From positions 124,001 to 188,000 of the forward strand of contig NZ_JAFGYF010000005.1 of the NCBI RefSeq assembly GCF_016921195.1: a stretch of DNA of 64,000 bases, read 5' to 3'. Shown in pieces: positions 9,251 through 18,030 of this stretch (positions within the stretch are counted from its first letter, which is position 1; each line of letters starts with the position of its first letter). Origin of the DNA: Cellulosimicrobium cellulans (lineage in GTDB: Bacteria; Actinomycetota; Actinomycetes; Actinomycetales; Cellulomonadaceae). A program made the translations under genes and the position numbers. The notes beneath the pieces are model-generated. The model worked only from the letters and a program-made list of their open reading frames with translations. It ran no database searches and was not told the origin of the DNA.

Positions 9251-9949
9251 GTGAGCAACGCGCCCCAGGTCGTCATCCTGGCCGCTGGGATGGGAACCCG
9301 CCTCGGGCGGCCGTTCCCGAAGCCGCTGACCGAGCTCAAGGACGGGCGCACGATCCTCGCGCAGCAGCTGGGCAACGTCCGCGGCGCGTTCGGCCGTGAC
9401 GTCCAGGTGCTCGTCGTCGTCGGGTTCAAGCTCGAGCAGATCCTCGAGGCCGCGCCGGACGTGACGTTCGCATACAACGAGCTCTACGACCAGACGAACA
9501 CGTCCAAAAGTCTCCTCAAGGCGCTGCGCGCGACGGGGGACCGCGGCGTGCTCTGGATGAACGGCGACGTCGTGTTCGACCCCCGCGTCCTCGAGCGGCT
9601 CAAGCCGTACATCGAGTCCGGGCAGTCGTTCGTCAGTGTCAACACCGCGGCGGTGGGCGACGAGGAGGTCAAGTACACGGTCGACGCCGACGGCCGGATC
9701 GACGAGCTCTCGAAGACGGTCCAGGGAGCGCTCGGCGAGGCCGTCGGCATCAACTTCGTCGCGCCGGCGGACAAGGCGGCGCTCGTGGCACGGCTCGCCG
9801 AGGTGGGCGACCAGGACTACTTCGAGCGCGGCGTCGAGGTTGCGATCGAGAAGGACGGGCTCCAGGTCGTGCCGGTCGACGTCTCCGACCTGTACGCCGT
9901 CGAGGTGGACTTCGCCGAGGACCTCGATCGGGCGAACGAGTTCCTCTGA
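9251..9949 (+). CDS. LicC-like nucleotidyltransferase (phosphocholine cytidylyltransferase family)
   Basis: A 232-residue protein starting at GTG with a good GAAAGGA site. It has the nucleotidyltransferase signature ILAAGMGTRLG followed by the Lys motif PFPKPLTEL. The segment YNELYDQTNTSKSLLKALRA near residues 75-95 matches the LicC/choline-phosphate cytidylyltransferase branch, whose members read similarly (YNPFY..TNN..SL). Metal-binding Asp lies in WMNGDVVFD, and a second acidic site in YAVEVDFAEDLDRA. The expected reaction is activation of a phosphorylated alkanolamine or sugar with CTP. A LicD-like transferase is encoded 1.3 kb downstream on the opposite strand, so the pair may activate and transfer a phospho-substituent onto a wall glycan. 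The substrate cannot be read from sequence. Confidence 0.8.
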   Translation: MSNAPQVVILAAGMGTRLGRPFPKPLTELKDGRTILAQQLGNVRGAFGRDVQVLVVVGFKLEQILEAAPDVTFAYNELYDQTNTSKSLLKALRATGDRGVLWMNGDVVFDPRVLERLKPYIESGQSFVSVNTAAVGDEEVKYTVDADGRIDELSKTVQGALGEAVGINFVAPADKAALVARLAEVGDQDYFERGVEVAIEKDGLQVVPVDVSDLYAVEVDFAEDLDRANEFL

Positions 9950-9969
9950 ACCACCCGCACGACACCAAC

Positions 9970-9999
9970 GGGCCGGTCTCCCCGGGAGGAGACCGGCCC
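9970..9999. terminator. bidirectional terminator between convergent genes
   Basis: A perfect 12-bp stem (GGGCCGGTCTCC with GGAGACCGGCCC) around a 6-base loop lies 20 bases after the LicC-like gene and 22 bases after the stop of the opposing GT2 gene. The symmetry would serve both strands. No U-tract, as is common in GC-rich Actinobacteria. Confidence 0.8.
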
Positions 10000-10021
10000 G
10001 CCCTCGTTCCGCCGGCCGCGG

Positions 10022-10951
10022 TCAGCCTGCGCTCGGCGCCTTCGCCGAGCGCTGCGGGAACTGCGGCTGCGGGTTGAACCGGATGCCGGCGAGAAGCTGG
10101 CGGACCATCTGCACCTGGAGATTGCGCGGGACCCCGCCGCGACGCATCTTGCCCATCACGGTCTTCACGTACGTGATCCACGAAAGCTTGCCCTCGTAGT
10201 GCCAGCGGTACGACGACTGGTTGCGGGCGCCGTACTTGAACTTCCAGACGTTCTGCGCCGTGATCTGGCCGTAGTTCACGCCCTTGTTGTCGCCCATGTC
10301 GTGCACGACGTAGCTGTCCAGCACCTGGATTCCAGGGCGCGTGCGGCTCGAGAGACGCTTGGTGAACTCCTTGTCGTCGTACCAGATGAAGTACTCGGCG
10401 AGGGGCAGGCCGTGCTCCTCGACGGTCCAGCGCGGCAGCAGCACGGACACGAACGTGCACTCGCGGACCTTGACCGAGCTCAGCCCCTGGACGAGGTAGC
10501 GGGGCCAGTCCCACGTGGTGACGGCCTCGTTCATCTCGCAGAGCTGGCCGTCGACGAACTTCACGACGGAGCACGCGAAGGGGACGCGGTCGTGGACGTG
10601 CTCCTCGACCGCGCGGTGCTCGTCGAGGAGCCGCCCGAGCGCGTCCGGCTCCGGGTAGCAGTCGTCGTCCATGATCCAGAAGAAGTCGGCGCCGAGGTCG
10701 TACGCCCGGCGCAAGCCGGCGGCGAATCCTCCCGCGCCCCCGACGTTCTCCGGCAGCGACAGGACGTGCACGTCCTCGTCGCCGGCGATCGAGCGCAGGT
10801 AGTCGCCCGTCCCGTCCGTCGATGCGTTGTCGACGAGCACGATCGTCCTCGGGCGGACGCTCGAGGCACGGATCGACGCGATGCCCTTCTTGAGCTTGTC
10901 GAGGCGGTTGTAGGTCACGACGACGGCCGCCACGTACGGGGTCTGGGTCAC
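10022..10951 (-). CDS. family 2 glycosyltransferase (GlfT-like GT-A fold)
   Basis: About 309 residues. The N-terminus AAVVVTYNRLDKLKKGI, the VLVDNASTDGT nucleotide-binding strand and the metal-binding FFWIMDDDCYPEP near residue 95 define a GT2 enzyme. PENVGGAGGFAAG and the later WYDDKEFTKRL resemble galactofuranosyl and rhamnosyl transferases of the GlfT1/GlfT2 type. It probably adds a sugar during assembly of the glycan exported by the nearby Wzm/Wzt. The GTG start (MTQTPYVAAVV) gives a clean GT2 N-terminus; the frame is open ~43 codons further but those residues look non-coding. It lies 47 bases downstream of the small coiled-coil gene and is likely in its transcript. Confidence 0.87.
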   Translation of the reverse strand: MTQTPYVAAVVVTYNRLDKLKKGIASIRASSVRPRTIVLVDNASTDGTGDYLRSIAGDEDVHVLSLPENVGGAGGFAAGLRRAYDLGADFFWIMDDDCYPEPDALGRLLDEHRAVEEHVHDRVPFACSVVKFVDGQLCEMNEAVTTWDWPRYLVQGLSSVKVRECTFVSVLLPRWTVEEHGLPLAEYFIWYDDKEFTKRLSSRTRPGIQVLDSYVVHDMGDNKGVNYGQITAQNVWKFKYGARNQSSYRWHYEGKLSWITYVKTVMGKMRRGGVPRNLQVQMVRQLLAGIRFNPQPQFPQRSAKAPSAG

Positions 10952-10998
10952 AGGGTCTGCTCGCTGTTCGTCGGGAGAAACGATGGACTGGAGGTCGG

Positions 10999-11223
10999 TC
11001 AGGCGGAGGGCGGACCACCGGCGAGACGAGTCTCCACGATCTCGGTGAGCTCCGCGATCCGGATGTTGTCGCGCCGGCACTCGTCGATCTCGGCGCGGAG
11101 TTCGCGCACGTCGTCGCGCAGCGCATTGATCTCGCGGGCGAGCTGAGCCTTGCTCGTGCTCCGGACGCGCTTCATCGTCGCGGGCGCGATGCGCTCGCCG
11201 AGCCGGAGGATGTGCTGCTTCAT
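10999..11223 (-). CDS. small coiled-coil protein (unknown function)
   Basis: A 74-residue protein whose ATG overlaps the stop of the LicD-methyltransferase gene (ATGA), with an AAGGA site eight bases upstream. The first ~30 residues are basic (LRLGERIAPATMKRVRSTSK). From about residue 30 a long charged helix with heptad-like spacing follows (INALRDDVRELRAEIDECRR, then RIAELTEIVETRL). I do not recognise the family. Translational coupling to the fusion gene and the following glycosyltransferase suggests it may be a scaffold for the glycan-modifying enzymes at the membrane; that is inference. Confidence 0.7.
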   Translation of the reverse strand: MKQHILRLGERIAPATMKRVRSTSKAQLAREINALRDDVRELRAEIDECRRDNIRIAELTEIVETRLAGGPPSA

Positions 11224-12797
11224 GCCGTCCTTGCCTTGTTCGTCGTGAGGTGGGTGATCACTGTGCCGCGAAGGCGGTCGCGCTCGCCGCCGTCGAGCGG
11301 GGTGGTGCCGGTGAGGCCCAGTCCGAGCGGCGCAAGCTCCTCGGAGATCTCGTCGAGCACGAGGTGCCACGTCGTCGGGTCGCGGAACGTCACCGCGGGG
11401 TCGGGCGCGGTGTCGACCACGAGGGTGACCTCGCCGCCTGCACGCACCACCTGGCGAAGAAGGCGCCAGGCGGTCGACCTGCCGTGGTGCCCCAGCCGCT
11501 CGACCAGATGCGTCGCCAGCGCGTGCACCCTGGGTCGCTCCGCGATCAGGGCGATGAGGCCAGCGGTGTCCCGTGAGTCGATGAGGTTGGCCCGGCGCCA
11601 CGACACGAGGCCGGCGGCCGCCTCGTCGGACGCGGACTGCGCGAGGCGGAGCGCCATCTCCGAGTAGTCGACGGCGACGACACGTCGACCGTGGGCCGCG
11701 AGGTGCCGCGCCGCAGCACCGAGTCCGCACCCGAGGTCGAGTACCGTGTCCCCCTCCGCCGTCCTGTCCAACAGGGAGTCCGCGCCCCGGAGGTCGGCGT
11801 CCTCGCCGGCGTGTGGGTTGTAGAGGTAGTGCTCCTCCCAGAAGTCGCGCTGGAAGTTGTACGACCCGAACCAGTTCCGGAAGCGCCGCGCCGTCGCGCG
11901 CGGGGTGCGGAGCTTGTACCCGGGCAGCGGGGTCCGCCAGTTCTCGTCGTAATTGACGACGAGCCAGTCCTGGGGCACCGCGGGAGCGGGGTAGTCGTGA
12001 CCCTCGAGGGTCACGGTCGAGAACGGCAGCATCGACGCCTGCTCCATGGGCCCGCGGACGTGGAACGGCTGGTTGATCTGCCCGTCGGGCGTGAAGAACG
12101 CCGTGAAGACGTCGATGTACCCGTCGACGAGGCCGTCGTCGCGCCGGAACGTGACCTGCAGGTGCGCGTTGCTGTGCCGAACGAGCTCGTAGCCGCGGGC
12201 CTCGAGCTCTCGCGCGACGACCGACTGCTCGATCGCGACGTCGGCAGGGTTCTCGTGCATGGAGAGGTAGGCGAGGTCCGCGTCGTCGTCGTGCGGGAGG
12301 ATCTTCCCGGACCGGACGGCGCCGAGGAGCGTGCCGCCGACGACGAACGGGAGCTTGTCGAGCTCGCGCAGGAGCGCCACGAGCGTGTCGAGCCGGTCGA
12401 GGAGCCGCTCCTTCAGGCCGGTGGCATCGCCGTCGAAGGTCTTTCCGAGCCGCCCCCACTTGTTCATGGCGACGTGGCGACCCGTCGCGTCGACGACCCG
12501 GATCGGTCCGTCCCCGGTGCCGATCTGGACGTCGCGCGTCCAAAGCACCCTCCCGGTGGCCGAGTCGCACAACGAGATCTCGGTCCTGCCGTCCAGGAAC
12601 GGGCGCAGCGGCGCCGGCCAGGCGTGCTCCAGCCTCTCTCGAGCGGACGGGTTGGAGACGAGGTCGATCGACCAGACTCGGTACCCGTCGAGGAGCACGT
12701 CGACCGACGAGACGTCCGTCGGGACAGGTGCAGGGAGGCGGATCTCCGCGGCGCTGACGTCCAGGTGATCCGGGCGGGTCGCGGTGTGGCGGTGCAT
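11220..12797 (-). CDS. LicD-like transferase fused to a class I methyltransferase
   Basis: About 525 residues in three parts. Residues 1-130 are a beta-rich region with no family recognised. Residues ~145-290 are a LicD-like nucleotidyltransferase-fold domain: FVVGGTLLGAVRSGKILPHD then DDADLAY is the LicD/fukutin signature with its Asp metal ligands, followed by DVFTAFF. Residues ~345-525 are a SAM-dependent methyltransferase with motif I VLDLGCGLGAAARHLA, the acidic loop VVAVDYSEMAL and a C-terminal beta-sheet. LicD enzymes move phosphocholine-type groups from CDP carriers to glycans; the methyltransferase could act on the same substituent or on the sugar. The start is uncertain: ATG at 12797 lacks a clear ribosome site and the frame is open to 13010. 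The 5' end faces the divergent GlfT2 gene. Confidence 0.82.
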   Translation of the reverse strand: MHRHTATRPDHLDVSAAEIRLPAPVPTDVSSVDVLLDGYRVWSIDLVSNPSARERLEHAWPAPLRPFLDGRTEISLCDSATGRVLWTRDVQIGTGDGPIRVVDATGRHVAMNKWGRLGKTFDGDATGLKERLLDRLDTLVALLRELDKLPFVVGGTLLGAVRSGKILPHDDDADLAYLSMHENPADVAIEQSVVARELEARGYELVRHSNAHLQVTFRRDDGLVDGYIDVFTAFFTPDGQINQPFHVRGPMEQASMLPFSTVTLEGHDYPAPAVPQDWLVVNYDENWRTPLPGYKLRTPRATARRFRNWFGSYNFQRDFWEEHYLYNPHAGEDADLRGADSLLDRTAEGDTVLDLGCGLGAAARHLAAHGRRVVAVDYSEMALRLAQSASDEAAAGLVSWRRANLIDSRDTAGLIALIAERPRVHALATHLVERLGHHGRSTAWRLLRQVVRAGGEVTLVVDTAPDPAVTFRDPTTWHLVLDEISEELAPLGLGLTGTTPLDGGERDRLRGTVITHLTTNKARTA

Positions 12798-13034
12798 CGG
12801 GAACCAATCGGATGGAGGTGGGATCGTCGCGAGCGACGCGCGCGGTACCCCCGGAGTGTACGTGAACCGGCATGCCGGTCGCTCCTGTGAACACGAGCCG
12901 TACGTTCTGTGAACTCGGCCGTCGGGACGCGTGTCCGAGGTGCGGGGCGAGTACCCTGTGCCAGCGGGTGCGGTGGCGACGCAGCGTCGTCGCAGTGCCC
13001 GGACTCCCATCCCCTACGACGATCGAGGCGTGCC

Positions 13035-14888
13035 GTGACTACTGTCCAGAACGTCGTCTTTCCCACCGACCTGGACAAGCTCCCGCTTTATGTCGAGAGT
13101 CCGCGTGACGCCACGTCGTCGATCGACCTGGTCTCACGGCGATCCGCACGCCTGATCGCGGGCAGCGAAGTGTCGTTCGCGTCGTACTTCAACGCGTTCC
13201 CCCTGATGCACTGGGCGGCCAACACGTCGGCCGGCGCGGTCACGCTGGTTCTTGAGCTGTCGGGGCGCGGTCAGGTGCGCGTCGTCCGGACCGACGCCCG
13301 AGGACAGGCTGCCCGGCTGGACGCCGTGCGCTTCGAGGGCGAGGAGACCGTCCGTCTCTCCGTCCCAACCGCGGGTGCCGCCGACGGCGGGTGGTGCTGG
13401 TTCGAGCTCACGGCGTCGTCCGACGTGGAGCTCATCTCCGGGCGCTGGGAGGTCGACGCCGTGCCCGCAGAGGGCACCGTGACGGTGGCGATCACCACGT
13501 TCAACAAGCCGGACTACTGCGTGCGCACCCTCGGCGCACTTGGTGCGGACGACGACGTGCTGGCGGTCCTCGACCGCGTGGTCGTGGTCGACCAGGGGAC
13601 GCAGAAGGTCGCGGCCGAGTCGGGCTTCGCGGACGCGCAGGACGGGCTCCAGGGCCGGCTGCACATCGTGGACCAGCCCAACCTGGGTGGTTCGGGCGGC
13701 TTCTCGCGCGGGATGATCGAGGCGATGGCCGCGGGCTCGACCCACGTGATGCTTCTCGACGACGACGTCGCGATCGAGCCCGAGAGCATCTTCCGGGCTG
13801 TGCGCTTCGCCGACGCGTGCTCGCGGCCGACGATCGTCGGTGGGCACATGTTCGACATGTACCGCCCGACAAACCTGCATGCCGTGAGCGAGATCGTGCA
13901 GCAGTCGAACTTCATGTGGGGACCCGCCGACCCCGACCACCGGCTCGTGGACTTCTCGGAGGAGTCGCTGCGCGCGACGCGCTGGCTGCACCGTCGCCCG
14001 TCGGCCGACTACAACGGCTGGTGGATGTGCCTCGTCCCCACCGCGGTGGTGCGCGAGATCGGGCTCTCGATGCCGTACTTCATCAAGTGGGACGATGCCG
14101 AGTACGGGCTCCGGGCGAAGTCGGCGGGCGTCCCGACCGTCTCGCTGCCTGGCGTCGCGCTCTGGCACATCACGTGGCAGGACAAGGACGACGCGATCGA
14201 CTGGCAGGCGTACTTCCACGCGCGCAACCGGATCGTCTCCGGACTGCTCCACTCGGTCCGCGACAACGGCGGCGCGCTCCTCGCCGACAGCAGCCGTCTC
14301 AACCTCAAGCACCTGCTGTCGATGCAGTACTACGCCGCGACCCTGCGCAACACCGCGATCCGTGACGTGCTCCAGGGCCCGGACCAGCTGCACGCGTCGA
14401 TGGGGACCCGTCTGGGCGAACTGCGGGCGATGTCCAAGGGCTTCGGCGAGGCCCGCACATACACGGCGGAGGATCCCGCGCCGCCGGCCGCTCACGGGGA
14501 CGTCCCGCCCTCGGGGCGGGACCGCGGCCCACGTGGTGTTGCGCTCGCGCTCTTCACGCTCCGCGCGATCGCGCGCCAGCTCGTCGTCCCCGTGAGTGCC
14601 GAGCAGCGCCGGCGGCCCGACGCCCAGCTCGAGCGACGGCAGGCCGTGTGGTGGGAGCTGCCTCGGCACGACAGCGTCCTGGTCCTCGCGGGCGAGAACC
14701 GGACCGGAACCTGGTACCGGCGCGACCGCAGGGCGTTCGTCTCCTTGGGGTGGGAGTCGATGCGCCTGCACCGCGAGCTCAGGCGTCGGTGGCCGGCGCT
14801 CCAGGAGGCGTACCGCGGAAGGGCGGACGAGCTCGTCTCCCCGAGGGCGTGGCGCGAGACGATTGGCATCGTTGCCGGTGATGACTGA
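13035..14888 (+). CDS. glfT2: GlfT2-like galactofuranosyltransferase (galactan polymerase type)
   Basis: About 617 residues from a GTG start (MTTVQNVVFPTD), close to the ~637 of mycobacterial GlfT2. Parts in order: an N-terminal beta domain (to ~150), a GT-A domain (TVTVAITTFNKPDYCVRTL, then metal-binding LLDDDVAIEP at 242-244), and a C-terminal helical domain. Further residues match the GlfT2 active site as I recall it: FIKWDDAEYGLR (Asp353/354) and ALWHITWQ (His378). GlfT2 polymerises UDP-galactofuranose into lipid-linked galactan at the cytoplasmic face. The two downstream genes encode a matching exporter, which strengthens the call. Linkage pattern is not readable. It shares a ~240-bp divergent region with the LicD fusion gene. 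Confidence 0.88.
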   Translation: MTTVQNVVFPTDLDKLPLYVESPRDATSSIDLVSRRSARLIAGSEVSFASYFNAFPLMHWAANTSAGAVTLVLELSGRGQVRVVRTDARGQAARLDAVRFEGEETVRLSVPTAGAADGGWCWFELTASSDVELISGRWEVDAVPAEGTVTVAITTFNKPDYCVRTLGALGADDDVLAVLDRVVVVDQGTQKVAAESGFADAQDGLQGRLHIVDQPNLGGSGGFSRGMIEAMAAGSTHVMLLDDDVAIEPESIFRAVRFADACSRPTIVGGHMFDMYRPTNLHAVSEIVQQSNFMWGPADPDHRLVDFSEESLRATRWLHRRPSADYNGWWMCLVPTAVVREIGLSMPYFIKWDDAEYGLRAKSAGVPTVSLPGVALWHITWQDKDDAIDWQAYFHARNRIVSGLLHSVRDNGGALLADSSRLNLKHLLSMQYYAATLRNTAIRDVLQGPDQLHASMGTRLGELRAMSKGFGEARTYTAEDPAPPAAHGDVPPSGRDRGPRGVALALFTLRAIARQLVVPVSAEQRRRPDAQLERRQAVWWELPRHDSVLVLAGENRTGTWYRRDRRAFVSLGWESMRLHRELRRRWPALQEAYRGRADELVSPRAWRETIGIVAGDD

Positions 14889-14966
14889 CTGCGTGGCCGG
14901 GTCGTCCGGCAGGGATAAGGTGTGCCACGGTCTCGCGTGCGAGGCATCGAGCACGTGGAGGCTGAA

Positions 14967-15785
14967 GTGAGTGGTTCAGGCGTCGTCGCGGCGAGCAACA
15001 GGCCGATGACGCTGTGGAGAGCGCGTTCGGTGCTCGGCCTGCTCGTCCGGCGCGACCTCAAGGTGCGGTACGCGGACTCGCTGCTCGGTTACTTCTGGTC
15101 GATCCTCGACCCGCTGCTCATGGCGGCGGTGTACTGGTTCGTCTTCACCAAGATCTTCCCGCGCCCGATGGGCGAGGAGCCGTACATCATCTTCCTGCTC
15201 GCTGCCCTGCTGCCCTGGACGTGGTTCCAGAACTGCGTCGGCGACAGCGCCCGCTCCCTGCGGCAGGACTCCAGGCTCGTCCGGTCGACCCGTCTCCCGC
15301 GGGAGGTCTGGGTCATGAGGGTTGTGCTCTCCAAGACGGTGGAGTTCGGATTCTCCCTTCCTGTGCTCGCGGTCTTCCTCCTCATCTACCACCCCCACGT
15401 GAACAGCTACCTCTGGCTCTTCCCGCTGGGGATTGTCATGCAGCTCGTCCTGCTCGCCGGTCTCGGGCTCCTGCTCGCCCCGCTCGAGGTTCTGCTGCGC
15501 GATATCGACCCGCTCATCCGTGTCGCCATGCGGGTCCTCTTCTACGCGTCTCCGGTGTTGTACGGGCTTCAAGACGTCTACAACGCGGCGATCCCGGAAG
15601 TGTTGCAGACGCTCTACCTGCTCAACCCGATGACCGGCATCATCGCGGCTTTTCGCGCTGGATTCTTCCCGGGGATCGTGCACTGGGACGCGATCGCCAT
15701 GGCGGGGGCCGTGTCGGTCCTCACGCTCGTCGTCGGGTGGGTCGTCTTTGCGCGGAGCGAGCGCTCCGTGCTCAAGGAGCTCTGA
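14967..15785 (+). CDS. wzm: ABC-2 type polysaccharide exporter permease
   Basis: About 272 residues with six hydrophobic segments and the ABC-2 layout of polysaccharide permeases: LLVRRDLKVRYADSLLGYFW before the first membrane segment, LLPWTWFQNCVGDSARSL, and the exporter-type LFYASPVLYG. It is of the Wzm/RfbD kind (compare mycobacterial Rv3783). It would flip lipid-linked glycan to the outer face with the ATPase encoded immediately downstream. The GTG at 14967 is chosen because a GGAGG ribosome site sits five bases ahead. The frame is open to 14922. Its stop overlaps the start of the ATPase gene (TGATG). Confidence 0.92.
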   Translation: MSGSGVVAASNRPMTLWRARSVLGLLVRRDLKVRYADSLLGYFWSILDPLLMAAVYWFVFTKIFPRPMGEEPYIIFLLAALLPWTWFQNCVGDSARSLRQDSRLVRSTRLPREVWVMRVVLSKTVEFGFSLPVLAVFLLIYHPHVNSYLWLFPLGIVMQLVLLAGLGLLLAPLEVLLRDIDPLIRVAMRVLFYASPVLYGLQDVYNAAIPEVLQTLYLLNPMTGIIAAFRAGFFPGIVHWDAIAMAGAVSVLTLVVGWVVFARSERSVLKEL

Positions 15786-16531
15786 TGGTCAAGCCTGCGG
15801 GTCAGCCGGACCCGATCATCTCGGTCAAGGACGTCGGCGTGCAGTTCAACCGCGGCCGCCGTAGCGCGGGACTGCGCCAGATGATCCTGCGCGGCGACCG
15901 TGGCACGAGCCACGACTCGTTCTGGGCCCTGCGGAACGTCTCCTTTGACGTCGCGCCTGGGGAGGCGATCGGCGTCATCGGCCGTAACGGTCAGGGGAAG
16001 TCGACGCTGCTCAAGGTGGTTACTGGGGTCCTCATTCCGGACGAGGGCACGGCGACCGTCCGCGCCGAGGTGTCGCCGCTTATCGAGATCACTGGCGGCT
16101 TCGTGCCCGACCTCACCGGCCGGGAGAACATTTATCTTGCCGCGGGCCTGCACGGGATGTCGCGGAAGCTCATCGACGAGAAGTTCGACGAGATCGTGGA
16201 CTTCGCGGAAATCCGCAAGTTTCTGGACTCGCCGTACCGCCATTACTCCTCCGGCATGCAGGTGCGGCTCGCGTTCTCCGTCGTCTCCCAGCTTGACGGG
16301 CCGATCCTCCTGGTCGACGAGGTCCTCGCAGTCGGTGACAAGGCGTTCCGTGAGAAGTGCTATAAGCGCATCGACGAGCTGCTTGACGCGGGGCGGACGT
16401 TGTTCCTCGTGTCGCACAACAACGGCGACCTCAAACGGTTCTGCGAGCGGGGCCTCTACCTTCGCGGAGGGGAGTTGCGCGCGGACGGACCTCTCGGCGC
16501 GGTCTTGGAGCAGTACGCGAAGGAAGGCTGA
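15785..16531 (+). CDS. wzt: ABC polysaccharide exporter ATPase
   Basis: A 248-residue ATPase. Walker A is GRNGQGKST (Lys at ~72), the signature is HYSSGMQVRLAF, Walker B is ILLVDEVLAVGD and the switch His is in LVSHNNGD. FWALRNVSFDVAPGEAIGVIG is typical of the Wzt/RfbE/TagH branch. It lacks the C-terminal carbohydrate-binding extension of many Wzt proteins, so chain-end recognition is not apparent; it matches the short mycobacterial Rv3781 form. With the overlapping permease it exports the galactan-like polymer made upstream. It is the last intact gene before the transposase remnants. Confidence 0.93.
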   Translation: MVKPAGQPDPIISVKDVGVQFNRGRRSAGLRQMILRGDRGTSHDSFWALRNVSFDVAPGEAIGVIGRNGQGKSTLLKVVTGVLIPDEGTATVRAEVSPLIEITGGFVPDLTGRENIYLAAGLHGMSRKLIDEKFDEIVDFAEIRKFLDSPYRHYSSGMQVRLAFSVVSQLDGPILLVDEVLAVGDKAFREKCYKRIDELLDAGRTLFLVSHNNGDLKRFCERGLYLRGGELRADGPLGAVLEQYAKEG

Positions 16532-16577
16532 TACACCCGCGCGTATCACGACGGGGCCGTTACCTCGCGGGCCGGTC

Positions 16578-16746
16578 TTTGTTGTACTGACCGGACAGGT
16601 TGGTCAATCGGGTGATCGGTGGCTTGTTCCCGCAAGTGGTCTGGGTCGGTGGTGTCGTACTCATGGATCCAGGCTGGCAGTGCTGCGCGGCCTTCGGTCT
16701 CGGAGGTGTAGCAGCGGGCGTAGCCCGATCCGTTTGCGGGGACGTG
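16578..16746 (-). pseudogene. IS481-type transposase, C-terminal remnant
   Basis: Read on the minus strand, two frames together give the recognisable end of an IS481 transposase: GYARCYTSETEGRAALPAWIHEY in one frame, then NKPPITRLTNLSGQY in another. At least one frameshift separates them, and everything upstream (N-terminus and most of the catalytic core) is missing. The remnant ends where the IS30 coding remnant begins on the other strand, consistent with nested insertion followed by decay. Confidence 0.7.
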
Positions 16747-18030
16747 TCGTTGCACGAGCTCAAGGCGAGGTTCTTCGAGGTCGTTGACGACGTCGGTAGT
16801 ACGACGGTCGCTGCGCGCATGGTCGTGGTGAACCGGCACACGGCTGCGGGGTGGGTTCGGAAGGCTGGTCGCTGCTCCTAGAGGGCCGGGGTCATGGGCC
16901 ACATTCGCGCAAGGGTGAGTACGAGCAGCTTCGGCGCGCGGGAATGCCTCGACGGCGGGCTGCCGAGCAGGGAGTCAATGTGTGCGCACGGTGGAGGACT
17001 GGGACCACGGGGTGCGTAAGGCACGCGGGGGCTCGAATCTACCGGAGGGCCGGCGGGCGGACTAAAAGATGGGGGTGACTAGCCATGTCGATGCGTCCGC
17101 GGGGCTGTCGGTCGTTGGTGTTGAAGCCGAGCTGAACCCACGATTCTCGCGACGTTGCCCGAGCGGGAGCAGATCGCTGACCTGCGCCGCGAGGGCGTGT
17201 CCTTGCGGGATATCGGGCGGATGTCGGGTCGCGCGGCCTCGACGATTATTCGGGAGGTCGATGCTCGGTCGGTAGAGGGGTCTACCGCCCGAACGCCGCG
17301 CACCGAGCCCGGGTGGCATCCCGCGCGCGCCCCAACGCGTCCAAGCTCGGGACCGCCGGGCGGTTACGTGACTTCGTCCCCGAGGGGCTGCATTTGCGGT
17401 GGTCGCCGAGCAGATCTGCCACACTCTGACCAAGGAGTACCCCGACGCCTGCGCCGTGAGGTCGGCGCGCTGCGCACTGGACGCACCCGCCGCAAGCGCG
17501 GCCCGGATCAACGCCAACCCCGGTTCGTCGAGGAGATGGCGATAATCTCCGAGCGACCGCCCGAGATCGAAGGCCGAGCCGTACCCGGGCACTGGGAGGG
17601 CGATCTGATCGTCGGCACCGGGTCGCAGTCCGCGATTGTGACCCTTGGTCGAGCGCAGCACCCTTCGTCATTCTGCGGCGCCTGCCCGGCGGGAACAGCG
17701 CCGAGGAGGTCCGCGACGTCCTGACATCACTGATCACGACGCTGCCGGCGCACCTGCGCGGATCGGTGACCTGACACCAAGGCTGCGAGATGGCCGCGCA
17801 CAAGCAATTCACGATCGCCACGAACGTGCCGGTCTACTTCTGCGACCCCGCTCGCCCTGGCAACGAGGCTCGAACGAGAACGCCCAACGGGCTCCTGCGC
17901 CAGTGCTCTCCTGGGCACCGACCTGCGGGTACGGGGCCGAGGACCTGGAGCGCGTCGTACAGGGACTCAACGACCGACCACGCAAGACGCTCGACTGGTA
18001 CCCCAGCCGAGCGCCTGCGTGATCTCGCCT
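16744..18030 (+). pseudogene. decayed IS30-family transposase
   Basis: The plus strand reads as an IS30 transposase broken into several frames. Visible in order: an HTH start (VSLHELKARFF, then NRHTAAGWVRKAG), [26 protein letters not shown], then after a shift [19 protein letters not shown] and [10 protein letters not shown], then [18 protein letters not shown] with [15 protein letters not shown], then AAHKQFTIATNVPVYFCDPA, and finally TPAERLRDL. At least four frameshifts are needed to join these. The DDE acidic residues are therefore split over frames and no active transposase can be made. Terminal inverted repeats were not found by eye. It separates the glycan cluster from the osmolyte importer. 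Confidence 0.85.
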
